Part shown: piece after piece, positions 53,835 through 61,716 of the stretch
Layout: the number at the start of each line of letters is the position of its first letter
How positions within the stretch are numbered: the first letter of the stretch is position 1
NCBI RefSeq assembly: GCF_024199945.1
Contig: NZ_JANADP010000001.1
Location: forward strand, 3,348,001-3,412,000
Reading direction: 5' to 3'
From: Bradyrhizobium sp. CCGUVB4N
GTDB lineage: Bacteria > Pseudomonadota > Alphaproteobacteria > Rhizobiales > Xanthobacteraceae
DNA length: 64,000 nt
Notes under the pieces: generated by a model
Told to the model about the DNA's origin: nothing
Seen by the model: the letters and a program-made list of their open reading frames with translations, nothing else
The model's database searches: none
Translations under genes and position numbers: made by a program

Positions 53835-53890
53835 ACCGTCATTGCGAGGAGCTCGTGACAAAATTGCGCAGCAATTTTGCACCGGAGGCG
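53835..53890. repeat. Dispersed repeat with a CAAAATTGC hairpin
   Basis: The stretch begins CGTCATTGCGAGGAGC, a sequence often repeated in Bradyrhizobiaceae, and contains a perfect 9-base hairpin CAAAATTGC (53859-53867) with GCAATTTTG (53871-53879) and loop GCA. It lies between convergent genes and may end both transcripts. Confidence 0.65.
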
Positions 53891-53894
53891 AGCG

Positions 53895-54872
53895 TTACCG
53901 CTCCGACGATCCGCCTGAGCCCGTCCGCACCGCCGGGCTCGACCCGGGCTGCACGCCCGGCCGCGACTGGCCGGCCGCGCCGCGGGCGCGCTGCCGCTCG
54001 CTGTCATGCAGCGACGGCTGGTACTTTGCGCGTGTGACGGCGAGCGTCGAGCCGCGCCAGGCGGCGAGCATCACCAGCGCGGAGCGGTCGCTGAGGCGGT
54101 CGTAGAGCCGCGACAGCCGGTAGACTGAATCCACCGAATTGCCGATCGCCGGCTTGAAGAACAAGAGGATGCGCTGGAAGTTCGGGCTCGGCATGTCGAG
54201 CGCGCGGGCGGCCACTGCAAGTGCCTCGCCGCCGGCATCGTCGACGATCTGGGCTGCGACCCGCGAGGGCAGGATCAGGGTATCGCCGAGCTCGTAGGTG
54301 AAACTCTCGATATCGCCCGCGATCGCCGCCATCTCCAGGATCTGGATCGCACGCCTGGTGTGCACGCTCGGAATCCGCGGCGCGGCCTTCAGCGGCGTCT
54401 GCGCCAGATTGTGCAGGATCAGCGCGCGCTGGCTCGCATCGGCGCCGAAGAACATGTCGTGGATCTCGGCCGCTTCCTTCGGCTGCATCGCCATGTTGGC
54501 GGCCATGCGCGCTTCCGCGTCGGTCGGTGTGCGGGCAGGCGAGGGGGCGATGGCGGCACGCGGGATCTCGCGTGCGAGCGGCACCCTGCGGCCTTCCTGC
54601 GCTGCGACCAGCCCGAGCTTCTGCAGCACCGGGACCGGCGTCTGCGGATAGATCGCAAGCTTCGCCTTGACGGAGGCACGCGTCGCATCGTCGACCTGGT
54701 CGATCAGCCGCGTGGCGAGCTCGATGAATTGCCGCTGCTCGTCCTCGCTGTGGGTGGGCGCCTGGACATAGAGGTCGGTCAGCACCCGCAGCAGCGTCGG
54801 GCGAACGTCGACGCCCTCGCGGCGGGAGAGTGTCATCAGCCCGTCGAATCCGGGAAACAGCGACTTGGTCAT
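53895..54872 (-). CDS. DUF2336-like domain protein
   Basis: 325 residues, all helical, with HEAT-like repeated units (VRPTLLRVLTDLYVQAPTHS; DDATRASVKAKLAIYPQTPV). The DUF2336 pattern is weaker than in the gene at 19976-21076 but of the same design. The C-terminal 30 residues (SRPGVQPGSSPAVRTGSGGS) are low-complexity and probably disordered, encoded next to the dispersed repeat. Single-gene transcript. Role unknown; DUF2336 proteins are candidate signalling scaffolds. Confidence 0.75.
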   Translation of the reverse strand: MTKSLFPGFDGLMTLSRREGVDVRPTLLRVLTDLYVQAPTHSEDEQRQFIELATRLIDQVDDATRASVKAKLAIYPQTPVPVLQKLGLVAAQEGRRVPLAREIPRAAIAPSPARTPTDAEARMAANMAMQPKEAAEIHDMFFGADASQRALILHNLAQTPLKAAPRIPSVHTRRAIQILEMAAIAGDIESFTYELGDTLILPSRVAAQIVDDAGGEALAVAARALDMPSPNFQRILLFFKPAIGNSVDSVYRLSRLYDRLSDRSALVMLAAWRGSTLAVTRAKYQPSLHDSERQRARGAAGQSRPGVQPGSSPAVRTGSGGSSER

Positions 54873-54997
54873 GGAGGCGTACGCAACTTGGAAAAGACTG
54901 TTGCCTCAGCCTATCAGGGGTTCCTTTAAAGGCTCCTTAAGGAAAACGAAGTGTGAAGCAAACCCGCTCATTTCAACCGTTTCGTGTCGCCGCGGGA

Positions 54998-55017
54998 CGC
55001 ACGGGCCGGCCCGTGCG
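54998..55017. repeat. 20-base perfect palindrome
   Basis: CGCACGGGCCGGCCCGTGCG is its own reverse complement. It lies in the 251-base gap between divergent genes, 107 bases before the 62-residue protein gene. Confidence 0.7.
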
Positions 55018-55123
55018 GTTACGGTCCGAAACCTTTGTTTACATCCCGTTAACCATAAACTGATCCTAATGACCCCCATGTTGCAGGGGCGCATTTTGTC
55101 GCGCGGCAATTGAGAGAGCTGAC

Positions 55124-55312
55124 ATGGGGACCATCATCGAATTTCCGGCCGGTCGCCGGGTGGGCTCGTCGGGGGATGTCACACCGCGCGCGGACATGGG
55201 GACGATTTTGATCCTTCCCGTCATCCGCATCGAGCGCGACGCGGACGAAACCAGCGGCGATCGCGGACCGGAAGCGGGCACAGCGCCGGGGCGCCGTCGT
55301 CGTCGCCGCTAG
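55124..55312 (+). CDS. Small hypothetical protein with Arg-rich tail
   Basis: 62 residues. GAGAG six bases upstream of the ATG supports translation. MGTIIEFPAGRR and DMGTILILPVIRIERD share a short repeated motif, and the C-terminus is six arginines. I know of similar short proteins in this group by pattern only. Precedes a lipoprotein gene by 15 bases and is probably cotranscribed. Confidence 0.65.
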   Translation: MGTIIEFPAGRRVGSSGDVTPRADMGTILILPVIRIERDADETSGDRGPEAGTAPGRRRRRR

Positions 55313-55327
55313 GTTCCGGCTTTTGCA

Positions 55328-56089
55328 ATGCCGGAAATCATCCGCCAGATCCGCACGATCGTATCGGCCATCCTGTTCGCAGCGGTGGGCGCGACGCTTG
55401 CCGGCTGTAGCGGCGGCGATTTCGGACGGACCCGTGCCGACATGCGCAGCGATGACATGCATCGCTGGCTCGGCCTCGAGGCCACGGGCAGCCTCGGCCT
55501 CAAGGCTTCGCAATTCCAATTGACCGACGAGGAGCGCCAGCTTCGCGACCTCGCCTATCCCATGATCCAGCCTCCGCTGTCGCGCCCGGCCTGGAAGAGC
55601 GTGTTCGGCGACTACAAGGCCCTGCCGTCGCCGTGGCGCCAGAAGATCGTGTTCGACCGCACCATGTACGGGCGCACGCTGATCGACGAACCGCATCGCT
55701 CGCATTCTTCACGCTATGCGCAGCTGATCGAGGACGTGCGCAACGACATCACGCGTTTTGAACCATTCTTTGCCTCAGCCATCCGCGTCATCGATCTCGA
55801 CAAGAAGCGCGAGGCCAGCATGGCGCGCGTCTCGGCGCTGTCGCCGCAGGAAAAGGACGATGCCGTCGCACGCATGCAGGAGAACTCGCTGATCATCCAG
55901 TGGGTGCAGCTGTCGCTGGAGCAGCGCGTCTCGTCCTATCGCTTTGCGCTGGAGCGTCTGGTGATCCAGGCGCCCGACGCCATGGCCGCGGATGCCGATC
56001 GGCTGATCGGCGAACTCGCAGCGCAAACCGCCAATCCCCCGGTTCAGTCGCAGCCGGCCTATGGCCGCGCGGTGGTGTCGAAGGGCTGA
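55328..56089 (+). CDS. Lipoprotein of unknown function
   Basis: 253 residues. Signal segment with lipobox LAGC at 24-27 (AAVGATLAGCSGG), so predicted to be lipid-anchored to the outer face of the inner membrane or the outer membrane. The mature part is helical (SLEQRVSSYRFALERLVIQA, DEERQLRDLAYPMIQPP) with no enzyme motif. No recognised family. Ends 16 bases before the convergent MFS gene. Confidence 0.83.
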   Translation: MPEIIRQIRTIVSAILFAAVGATLAGCSGGDFGRTRADMRSDDMHRWLGLEATGSLGLKASQFQLTDEERQLRDLAYPMIQPPLSRPAWKSVFGDYKALPSPWRQKIVFDRTMYGRTLIDEPHRSHSSRYAQLIEDVRNDITRFEPFFASAIRVIDLDKKREASMARVSALSPQEKDDAVARMQENSLIIQWVQLSLEQRVSSYRFALERLVIQAPDAMAADADRLIGELAAQTANPPVQSQPAYGRAVVSKG

Positions 56090-56105
56090 CGGCGCATCGC
56101 CACGC

Positions 56106-57413
56106 TCATATCCTGTGGGTCACCAGCTTGAGGGCGCCGGCAATGCCGGTCGCGACCAGCAGGATCGCGGCCATTCCGATCATGCCGGCGTTGAAGGAGC
56201 CTGTCGTATCCTTCAGCAAGCCGACCATGTAGGGACCGACGAAGCCGCCGAACGCACCGACGGAGTTGATGAACGCGATGCCGCCGGCCGCGGCCGCACC
56301 CGTCAGGAAGCCCTGCGGGATGGTGTAGAACACCGTCCGCGCCGAGATCGTGCCGACCAGCGCCAGCGTCAGGCAGGCGAGCGCCGGAATAAGCGAGGTG
56401 AAGACGACGGACAGCGCAAGGCCGAGGGCACCGAGGATCAGCGCGGCCATGAGGTTGTAGATCTTCTGCCCTTTCCGATCGACCAGACGCGCCCAGAGCA
56501 GCATTCCGATCGTCGCGAACAGGTAGGGAATCGCCGAGAGCCAGCCGACTTCCATGTTGCTGAGGCCATGGCCTTTCAGGATCAGCGGCAGCCAGATGCC
56601 GATGCCGTAGGAGCCGATCGTGAAGGCGAAGGTGATCGCGGTGAGCATCAGCACCCGCGTGTCTTTCATCGCGGCCCACAGATCCTTCTTGGGCTTGTCG
56701 TGCTTGTCGCCGGCAAGCGCGGACAGGAGTGCGTGTCGCTCGGCTGACGTTAGCCACCTGGCCTGCTCGGGCGTATCGGCAAGCAGAACCAGGCAGAGAA
56801 CACCGAGCGCGCAGGCCGGAAGTCCCTCGACCAGAAACATCCACTGCCAGCCGGCAAAGCCCCAGAATCCGTCCATCCCGAGCAGGGCCGCCGAGATCGG
56901 ACTGCCGAGCAGCGAGGAGAGCGGCGTAGCCGCCATGAACAGGGCCAGCACGCTGGTGCGGTTCTTTTCAGGAAACCAGATCGAGATGTACCAGATCACA
57001 CCTGGAAAGAAGCCGGCCTCGAACACGCCGAGGAGGAAGCGGATCACATAGAAGCTGTAGGGGCCCGTCGCAAACGCGGTCGCAGCAGCAGCGAGGCCCC
57101 AGGTGATCATGATGCGTGCCAGCCAGCGCCGCGCGCCGAACCGGTACATCATCATGTTGCTGGGGACTTCCAGCAGGCAGTAGCTGAAGAACAGGATGCC
57201 GGCGCCCCAGCCGAATTGCGTGGCGCTCAGCCCGATATCCTTGTTCATTTGCAGCGCAGCAAAGCCGACGCTGGTGCGGTCGAGATAGTTGAAAAGATAG
57301 GCGAGGCCGAGCAGCGGGACCAGCCGCCAGGTGTTTTTGGAAATGGCGCTTGCGAGCAGTGCTGCATCCGGACTGCCGTCCGTGAACGATCCATTGGCCG
57401 TGATCTCGGTCAT
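56106..57413 (-). CDS. MFS transporter, anion:cation symporter type
   Basis: 435 residues from ATG at 57413, GGGAGG eight bases upstream; 31 codons more upstream are rejected. Twelve membrane helices. LLGLAYLFNYLDRTSVGFAA (helix 1) and SNMMMYRFGARRWLARIMIT, the loop 2-3 motif, are of the ACS family, whose members import organic anions such as tartrate, phthalate, 4-hydroxyphenylacetate or gluconate. The LysR gene divergent to it, 130 bases away, most likely controls it. The neighbouring operon also has a carboxylate transporter. Confidence 0.92.
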   Translation of the reverse strand: MTEITANGSFTDGSPDAALLASAISKNTWRLVPLLGLAYLFNYLDRTSVGFAALQMNKDIGLSATQFGWGAGILFFSYCLLEVPSNMMMYRFGARRWLARIMITWGLAAAATAFATGPYSFYVIRFLLGVFEAGFFPGVIWYISIWFPEKNRTSVLALFMAATPLSSLLGSPISAALLGMDGFWGFAGWQWMFLVEGLPACALGVLCLVLLADTPEQARWLTSAERHALLSALAGDKHDKPKKDLWAAMKDTRVLMLTAITFAFTIGSYGIGIWLPLILKGHGLSNMEVGWLSAIPYLFATIGMLLWARLVDRKGQKIYNLMAALILGALGLALSVVFTSLIPALACLTLALVGTISARTVFYTIPQGFLTGAAAAGGIAFINSVGAFGGFVGPYMVGLLKDTTGSFNAGMIGMAAILLVATGIAGALKLVTHRI

Positions 57414-57543
57414 GCGCCAAACCTCCCATGCATCCAGGCCGGTTACCCCTGGGGAGCCCGGCTGTGTTAGGTTCAGGCATGCCAGACCGAGCGGACGATG
57501 GTCCAATCGCTAATGTTTTGGAATCGATAACCGGGAGGAAGAG

Positions 57544-58542
57544 GTGGACCTTCGCGACCTCACTTATTTCGAGGTGATCGCTGATCTCGGCCATATGGGC
57601 CGGGCCGCCGACAAGCTCGGACGCACCCAGCCCGCTCTGACCAAATGCATCCAGCGTCTTGAGGATGCAGTCGGGGCCGATCTGTTCGAGCGGACCGGAC
57701 GCGGCATCACCCTCACGCGCGTCGGCGAGGTGCTGCTGGCACGCGCGCGCCGCATGCGCGAGGCCATGGAGGAGTCGCTGCGTGAGGTGACTGATTTTGC
57801 CGCCGGCACCGCCGGACGCGTCGGGATCGGCTGCGGCGCGACGATGGGCGAGTACCTGCTGCCGCAGATCTGCCGCGCGATCATTGCGGATGCGCCTGGG
57901 CTTGCGATCGAAGTGCAGATCGGCATGAGCGGCGTGGTCAGGGCGGCGCTTCGCGAACGAGTCCTCGACGTTGCCATCGGTCCGATCCTTCCCTCCGACG
58001 AGCAGGAATTCGCGCACGAAGCCTTCGGCATGGACGACGTTGTCGTCGTCGCGGCAAAGGACCATCCGCTATGTGGCCAACGGCTCGCGATCGAGGATCT
58101 CGTCGCCGCGAAATGGGTGCTGCCGGCCCGCACCGTGGCGATGCGGCAATGGCTCGACAACGTCTTCGAGGCGCATGGCCTGCCGCCGCCCAATGTCCAG
58201 ATCGAGACCAACTCGATCACGACTTTGCCGAAGCTGATCGCCGATACGGCGCTGCTCAGCTTCACGTCGACGCGAAACCTGCATCCGCTTCGGCTGGGCA
58301 CCCAGCTCGACCGGTTGATGATCGACACCACGACGATGCGTCGGCCGCTCGGCTTCGTCACCCGCCGCGACGGTTATCTCTCTCCGGCCGCGCAGCGCGT
58401 CGTCGGCCTGCTCAAATCCAAGGGGCGTGACTTCCTCGAACAGGTCACGTTGCCTGGCATGACGGATGGCGCGGCAGCCAAGCCGACCATCGTGGTCAAC
58501 CGGACGGAGCGAGTCCATAAACGCGCGCGGCAGTCGCGCTGA
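57544..58542 (+). CDS. LysR family transcriptional regulator
   Basis: 332 residues from GTG at 57544, preceded by GGAGGAAGAG. N-terminal HTH: LRDLTYFEVIADLGHMGRAA, LGRTQPALTKCIQRLEDAVG. The inducer-binding domain begins near 92 (VGIGCGATMGEYLLPQICRA). It should bind the shared region with the MFS gene and respond to a small acid, perhaps the substrate of the operon beyond it. Its 3' end overlaps the convergent amidohydrolase gene by 47 bases. The last 30 residues are basic and unlike the family core. Confidence 0.94.
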   Translation: MDLRDLTYFEVIADLGHMGRAADKLGRTQPALTKCIQRLEDAVGADLFERTGRGITLTRVGEVLLARARRMREAMEESLREVTDFAAGTAGRVGIGCGATMGEYLLPQICRAIIADAPGLAIEVQIGMSGVVRAALRERVLDVAIGPILPSDEQEFAHEAFGMDDVVVVAAKDHPLCGQRLAIEDLVAAKWVLPARTVAMRQWLDNVFEAHGLPPPNVQIETNSITTLPKLIADTALLSFTSTRNLHPLRLGTQLDRLMIDTTTMRRPLGFVTRRDGYLSPAAQRVVGLLKSKGRDFLEQVTLPGMTDGAAAKPTIVVNRTERVHKRARQSR

Positions 58543-59560
58543 ACAGGTTCATGCGATCACTCTGGCTGGCGTGACGCGTCAGGCGTTTGAACGCATTCCA
58601 CACGGTGCCATATCCATAGGAGCCCTTGTCGACCGGAAAATTGCTTTCGAACATGCATCGCTGCGCGCCGAATGCCTCGATGCAAGTCTCGATGTAAGGA
58701 CGCCAGGCTGTGGCGAGCGTTTCCGAGGACGGCGGGACGTCGCGGGTCTCGAAACCGAATCCATTGATGCGCATGCCGAGACCGCCGAGCTTGACGCAGA
58801 CATTGTCGCAAGCTGCGAGCTCGCGGATGGCACGCGACCATGCGGCGAAAATGTCCTCGCGCTGGTCCCTGTAGGCGCCGATCCCCACGATGCCGCCGAG
58901 ATGATCGAGCACGATCGTCGTCCGCGGAAAGGCACGCGCAAGTGCGGTCAGCTCGTCGATTTGCGGATGGAACAGCCATGCGTCGAACACGAGCCCGAGG
59001 GATGCCAGTCGCGCAAAGCCGGCGCGGAATGTGCTGTCGCCGAGCAGGCCCGGCGGGCCGGCGCTCAACGGGTTCATCAGGCTTCGGTCGGCATCCCACA
59101 CCGTGATGTGTCGGATGCCGCGGAATCGTCCGGGCGCCGCGGCGATGTGAGCCTCCAGCACACAAGCGACCTGATCGCCGAGACATAGATCCGCATGGCC
59201 GACGATCCCGGCACAAAGTTGCCGCGGGCCGTATTGGCCGCTTGCGCTCATGGCTGCGACACCGTTGACGAATTCGGTCTCGCCGACGACGCGCATCGCG
59301 GCGGGGGCATCGGCGCGGTACATCGCCTGGCACTGCATGAAAACGCTGGCCATGATGGTGTGGCCGCTTGCCGCGATATCCGCGCGATATTCGTCGAACA
59401 GATATCTCCAGTTCGGCCGGTCCCAGAGATGATGATGGGCGTCGATGATCGGCAGCTCGGGTTCGAGCGCCTCCTCGACGCCGCGCGCCAGCCAATCCGG
59501 CCGCACGGCGAGATAGTTGCCGCCTGCTGCCTGGGATGACGTCACTTGGGATGACGTCAC
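58496..59560 (-). CDS. Amidohydrolase family 2 protein in the CoA-transferase operon
   Basis: 354 residues from GTG at 59560, which overlaps the stop of the upstream lyase gene (GTGA); GTG at 59545 would give 349 residues. Metal motif IIDAHHHLWD (His42-44), then VLDHLGG, and FESNFPVDKG near the end. The tandem 15-base repeat at the start gives VTSSQVTSSQ, so the true first residues are uncertain. A lactonase, decarboxylase or hydrolase step on a carboxylate is suggested by context. It is the last gene of the operon and converges on LysR. Confidence 0.87.
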   Translation of the reverse strand: MTSSQVTSSQAAGGNYLAVRPDWLARGVEEALEPELPIIDAHHHLWDRPNWRYLFDEYRADIAASGHTIMASVFMQCQAMYRADAPAAMRVVGETEFVNGVAAMSASGQYGPRQLCAGIVGHADLCLGDQVACVLEAHIAAAPGRFRGIRHITVWDADRSLMNPLSAGPPGLLGDSTFRAGFARLASLGLVFDAWLFHPQIDELTALARAFPRTTIVLDHLGGIVGIGAYRDQREDIFAAWSRAIRELAACDNVCVKLGGLGMRINGFGFETRDVPPSSETLATAWRPYIETCIEAFGAQRCMFESNFPVDKGSYGYGTVWNAFKRLTRHASQSDRMNLFSATAARVYGLAPSG

Positions 59561-59564
59561 TTGG
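59533..59564. repeat. Tandem 15-base duplication at the amidohydrolase start
   Basis: The unit GGGATGACGTCACTT occurs twice end to end (59533-59547 and 59548-59562), followed by GG. Each unit contains TGACGTCA, a palindrome, and on the minus strand one possible GTG start. Confidence 0.85.
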
Positions 59565-60390
59565 CGAAATCCCGCGGAGCGGGGCCGGTGTAGCGATAGG
59601 GGATGCCCGGCGGCATCGGGCCCTTGATGCGGCCGCCCTGCTGCGATTGCTCCCACGCATGGGCAAGGATACCGACCGAGCGCGAGAGAATGAACAGGCC
59701 GCGCCCCAGCGCAGGTGCAAAGCCCAGCTCCGAATAGATCACGGCGGTGGCGCCGTCGATGTTCATTGGAATCGTCCGGCCCTTGCGCTGCTGCATCACC
59801 GCTTCGACGCCGCGGCCGATCTCGGCGAAGCGGCCGGACACCACCCCGTTCGTGCGCGCGCTGTCGACCAGTGCGAGCAGTCGCGGCGAGCGGGGATCGA
59901 GCGGATGAAAGCGATGCCCGAACCCCGGTACGATCTTTCCGTTCGCCGCGATGAAGGCGTCGAGGCCCTGTTCGACAGCGGTCGTCAGTTCGGCGCCCGC
60001 GTCCTGGCGCTTCGCGATGTCGGCGTACAGCTCCATGCATTGTTCGCCGGCGCCACCATGAATGTCGTCGAGCACGTTGATGGCCGAGGCCATCGCGCCG
60101 TTGAGGGGAAGGCCGCATGTCACGGCCATCCGCCCGATCGCAATCGACGGCGCCTGCGGACCGTGGTCCACCGCGGCGACCAGTGCTGCTTCCAGCAGTG
60201 AGCCTTGCTCGGGCGTGGGCAGATCGCCCTTCAGCATCAGCCACATCATCTGCGGAAACGACACCCGGCCGATCAGTTGCTCGATCGGAAAGCCGCGGAA
60301 GCGGATCACGCCGGGCTTCATGTCGATGATGTCGGTCGACCACCATTGGGTGGCCTTTTGCAGCAGGTCTGCGGAGCCTTGATCGGTCAT
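59557..60390 (-). CDS. Citrate-synthase-fold protein, citryl-CoA lyase-like
   Basis: 277 residues, about 150 shorter than citrate synthase. Active-site residues kept: His111 in DDIHGGAGEQC, His159 in VPGFGHRFHPLD, and Asp212 in PMNIDGATAVIYSELG (the spots of His274, His320 and Asp375 in the pig enzyme by pattern). The missing N-terminal part and the small size are as in citryl-CoA lyases, which split citryl-CoA into acetyl-CoA and oxaloacetate. ATG at 60390 lies 13 bases after the CoA-transferase stop. Citrate synthase activity cannot be ruled out, but the context favours lyase (inference). Confidence 0.82.
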   Translation of the reverse strand: MTDQGSADLLQKATQWWSTDIIDMKPGVIRFRGFPIEQLIGRVSFPQMMWLMLKGDLPTPEQGSLLEAALVAAVDHGPQAPSIAIGRMAVTCGLPLNGAMASAINVLDDIHGGAGEQCMELYADIAKRQDAGAELTTAVEQGLDAFIAANGKIVPGFGHRFHPLDPRSPRLLALVDSARTNGVVSGRFAEIGRGVEAVMQQRKGRTIPMNIDGATAVIYSELGFAPALGRGLFILSRSVGILAHAWEQSQQGGRIKGPMPPGIPYRYTGPAPRDFAK

Positions 60391-60403
60391 GGAATCTGTC
60401 CTC

Positions 60404-61681
60404 TTACGTGCTTGAAGTTTCGGCGCGCGCCTTCAGGTCCGGCATCTTGACGGTCTCTTTCACCGTCGGCCGGTTGTCGAAGGCGACGACGCCGCGTTGG
60501 CCGAGTGCTGCGATCTCGCCGTCCGCGAAGCCGAGTTGCCTGAGCCATCTCTCAGTGTCCTGGCCGAGGCTCGGTGGTGGCGACGGCTCCGGATAGTCGG
60601 TCTCGAGCCGGAAGCCAGGTCGGGTGACCCGCATCGTCTGTCCGCCGGTCACCGTCGCATTCAGATGCTCCACGAATTTGCGACCGACGATCTGCTCTTC
60701 CTTCAGCACCTCCGGCACGCTCAGGACACAGCCCGCCGGAACGCCCTTGGCGTTGAACAGCGCCTCCCATTCGGCGGCGGATTTGGCGGCGAGGGCGGCT
60801 TCGAGCTCGCGCTTCAGGGCAACGCGATAGTCCTTGCGCGACTGCCGTTCGCTGAACCGCGGATCGGACTTCAACTCGGGCTTTCCGACGATGTCGCAAA
60901 GCGCCTCGTACTGCTTCTGCTCGTTGGCCGCGATGTTGAGCGGCCCGGAGCCGGTCGCAAACGTGCCGGACGGAGCCGCCGTGAAATTCTCGTTGCCGAT
61001 CGGCTGCGGATCGACATTGCCGTTGAGGTGATTGGAGACCACCCAGCCCATGGCGGCCAGGGTCGATTCGAGCAGCGAGACGTCGATCTTCCGCCCGCGC
61101 CCGCTCTGGCGCTGCTCGACCAGCGCCGCCGTGATTGCAAAGGATGCGGTGAGGCCCGCAATGGTGTCGGCGATCGGAAAGCCGGTGCGCAGGGGCGCCG
61201 TCTCGGCGTCGCCCGTGACGCTCATGACGCCGGACAATCCCTGAACGATCTGATCGTAAGCGGGCCGGCCCACCCAGGGGCCGTCCTGTCCAAAGCCCGA
61301 GATGGCACAATAGACGATGCGCGGATTGCGCCTTGCGAGCACCTCGTAGCCGAGCCCCAGCCGCTCCATCACCTTCGGGCGGAAATTCTCCAGCACGACG
61401 TCCGCCGTCTCGACGAGGCGCAGGAAAATCTCCTTGCCTTCGTCGGCCTTGAAATCGATCGCGACGGATTGCTTGTCCGCGTTCACCGCGACGAAGGACA
61501 GCCCCATCAGGTTCTTCGCCATGGCCGGATCAGCGCCGAGCCGGCGCGCCAGATCGCCGCCCTTCGGATTCTCGATCTTGATGACCTCGGCGCCGAGACG
61601 CGCAAGCTGATAGCCGCAGAACGGACCGGCCAGCACGTTGGAGAGATCGAGGATGCGAATGCCGGCGAGGGGCAATGTCAT
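60404..61681 (-). CDS. Family III (CaiB/BaiF) CoA-transferase
   Basis: 425 residues from ATG at 61681 with GGAGGACACCAC upstream; a long in-frame upstream stretch is antisense-like and rejected. IRILDLSNVLAGPFCGYQLA and IKIENPKGGDLARRLG are the family's CoA-binding start; the nucleophile is probably Asp172 in GFPIADTIAG. In known relatives it moves CoA from acetyl- or succinyl-CoA to a carboxylic acid. Tight linkage with the citryl-CoA-lyase-like gene and a carboxylate transporter suggests it makes the CoA ester that is then cleaved. Confidence 0.94.
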   Translation of the reverse strand: MTLPLAGIRILDLSNVLAGPFCGYQLARLGAEVIKIENPKGGDLARRLGADPAMAKNLMGLSFVAVNADKQSVAIDFKADEGKEIFLRLVETADVVLENFRPKVMERLGLGYEVLARRNPRIVYCAISGFGQDGPWVGRPAYDQIVQGLSGVMSVTGDAETAPLRTGFPIADTIAGLTASFAITAALVEQRQSGRGRKIDVSLLESTLAAMGWVVSNHLNGNVDPQPIGNENFTAAPSGTFATGSGPLNIAANEQKQYEALCDIVGKPELKSDPRFSERQSRKDYRVALKRELEAALAAKSAAEWEALFNAKGVPAGCVLSVPEVLKEEQIVGRKFVEHLNATVTGGQTMRVTRPGFRLETDYPEPSPPPSLGQDTERWLRQLGFADGEIAALGQRGVVAFDNRPTVKETVKMPDLKARAETSST

Positions 61682-61716
61682 GTGGTGTCCTCCGGATGAC
61701 GAAAATGTGCGAGAGA

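Noticed and set aside
59533-59564. TGACGTCA motifs as operator sites
   Set aside because: They sit inside the lyase/amidohydrolase junction within an operon and are explained by the tandem duplication.
59561-60346. 616-codon version of the amidohydrolase
   Set aside because: The extra part lies inside the citryl-CoA-lyase-like gene in another frame and has no protein-like character.
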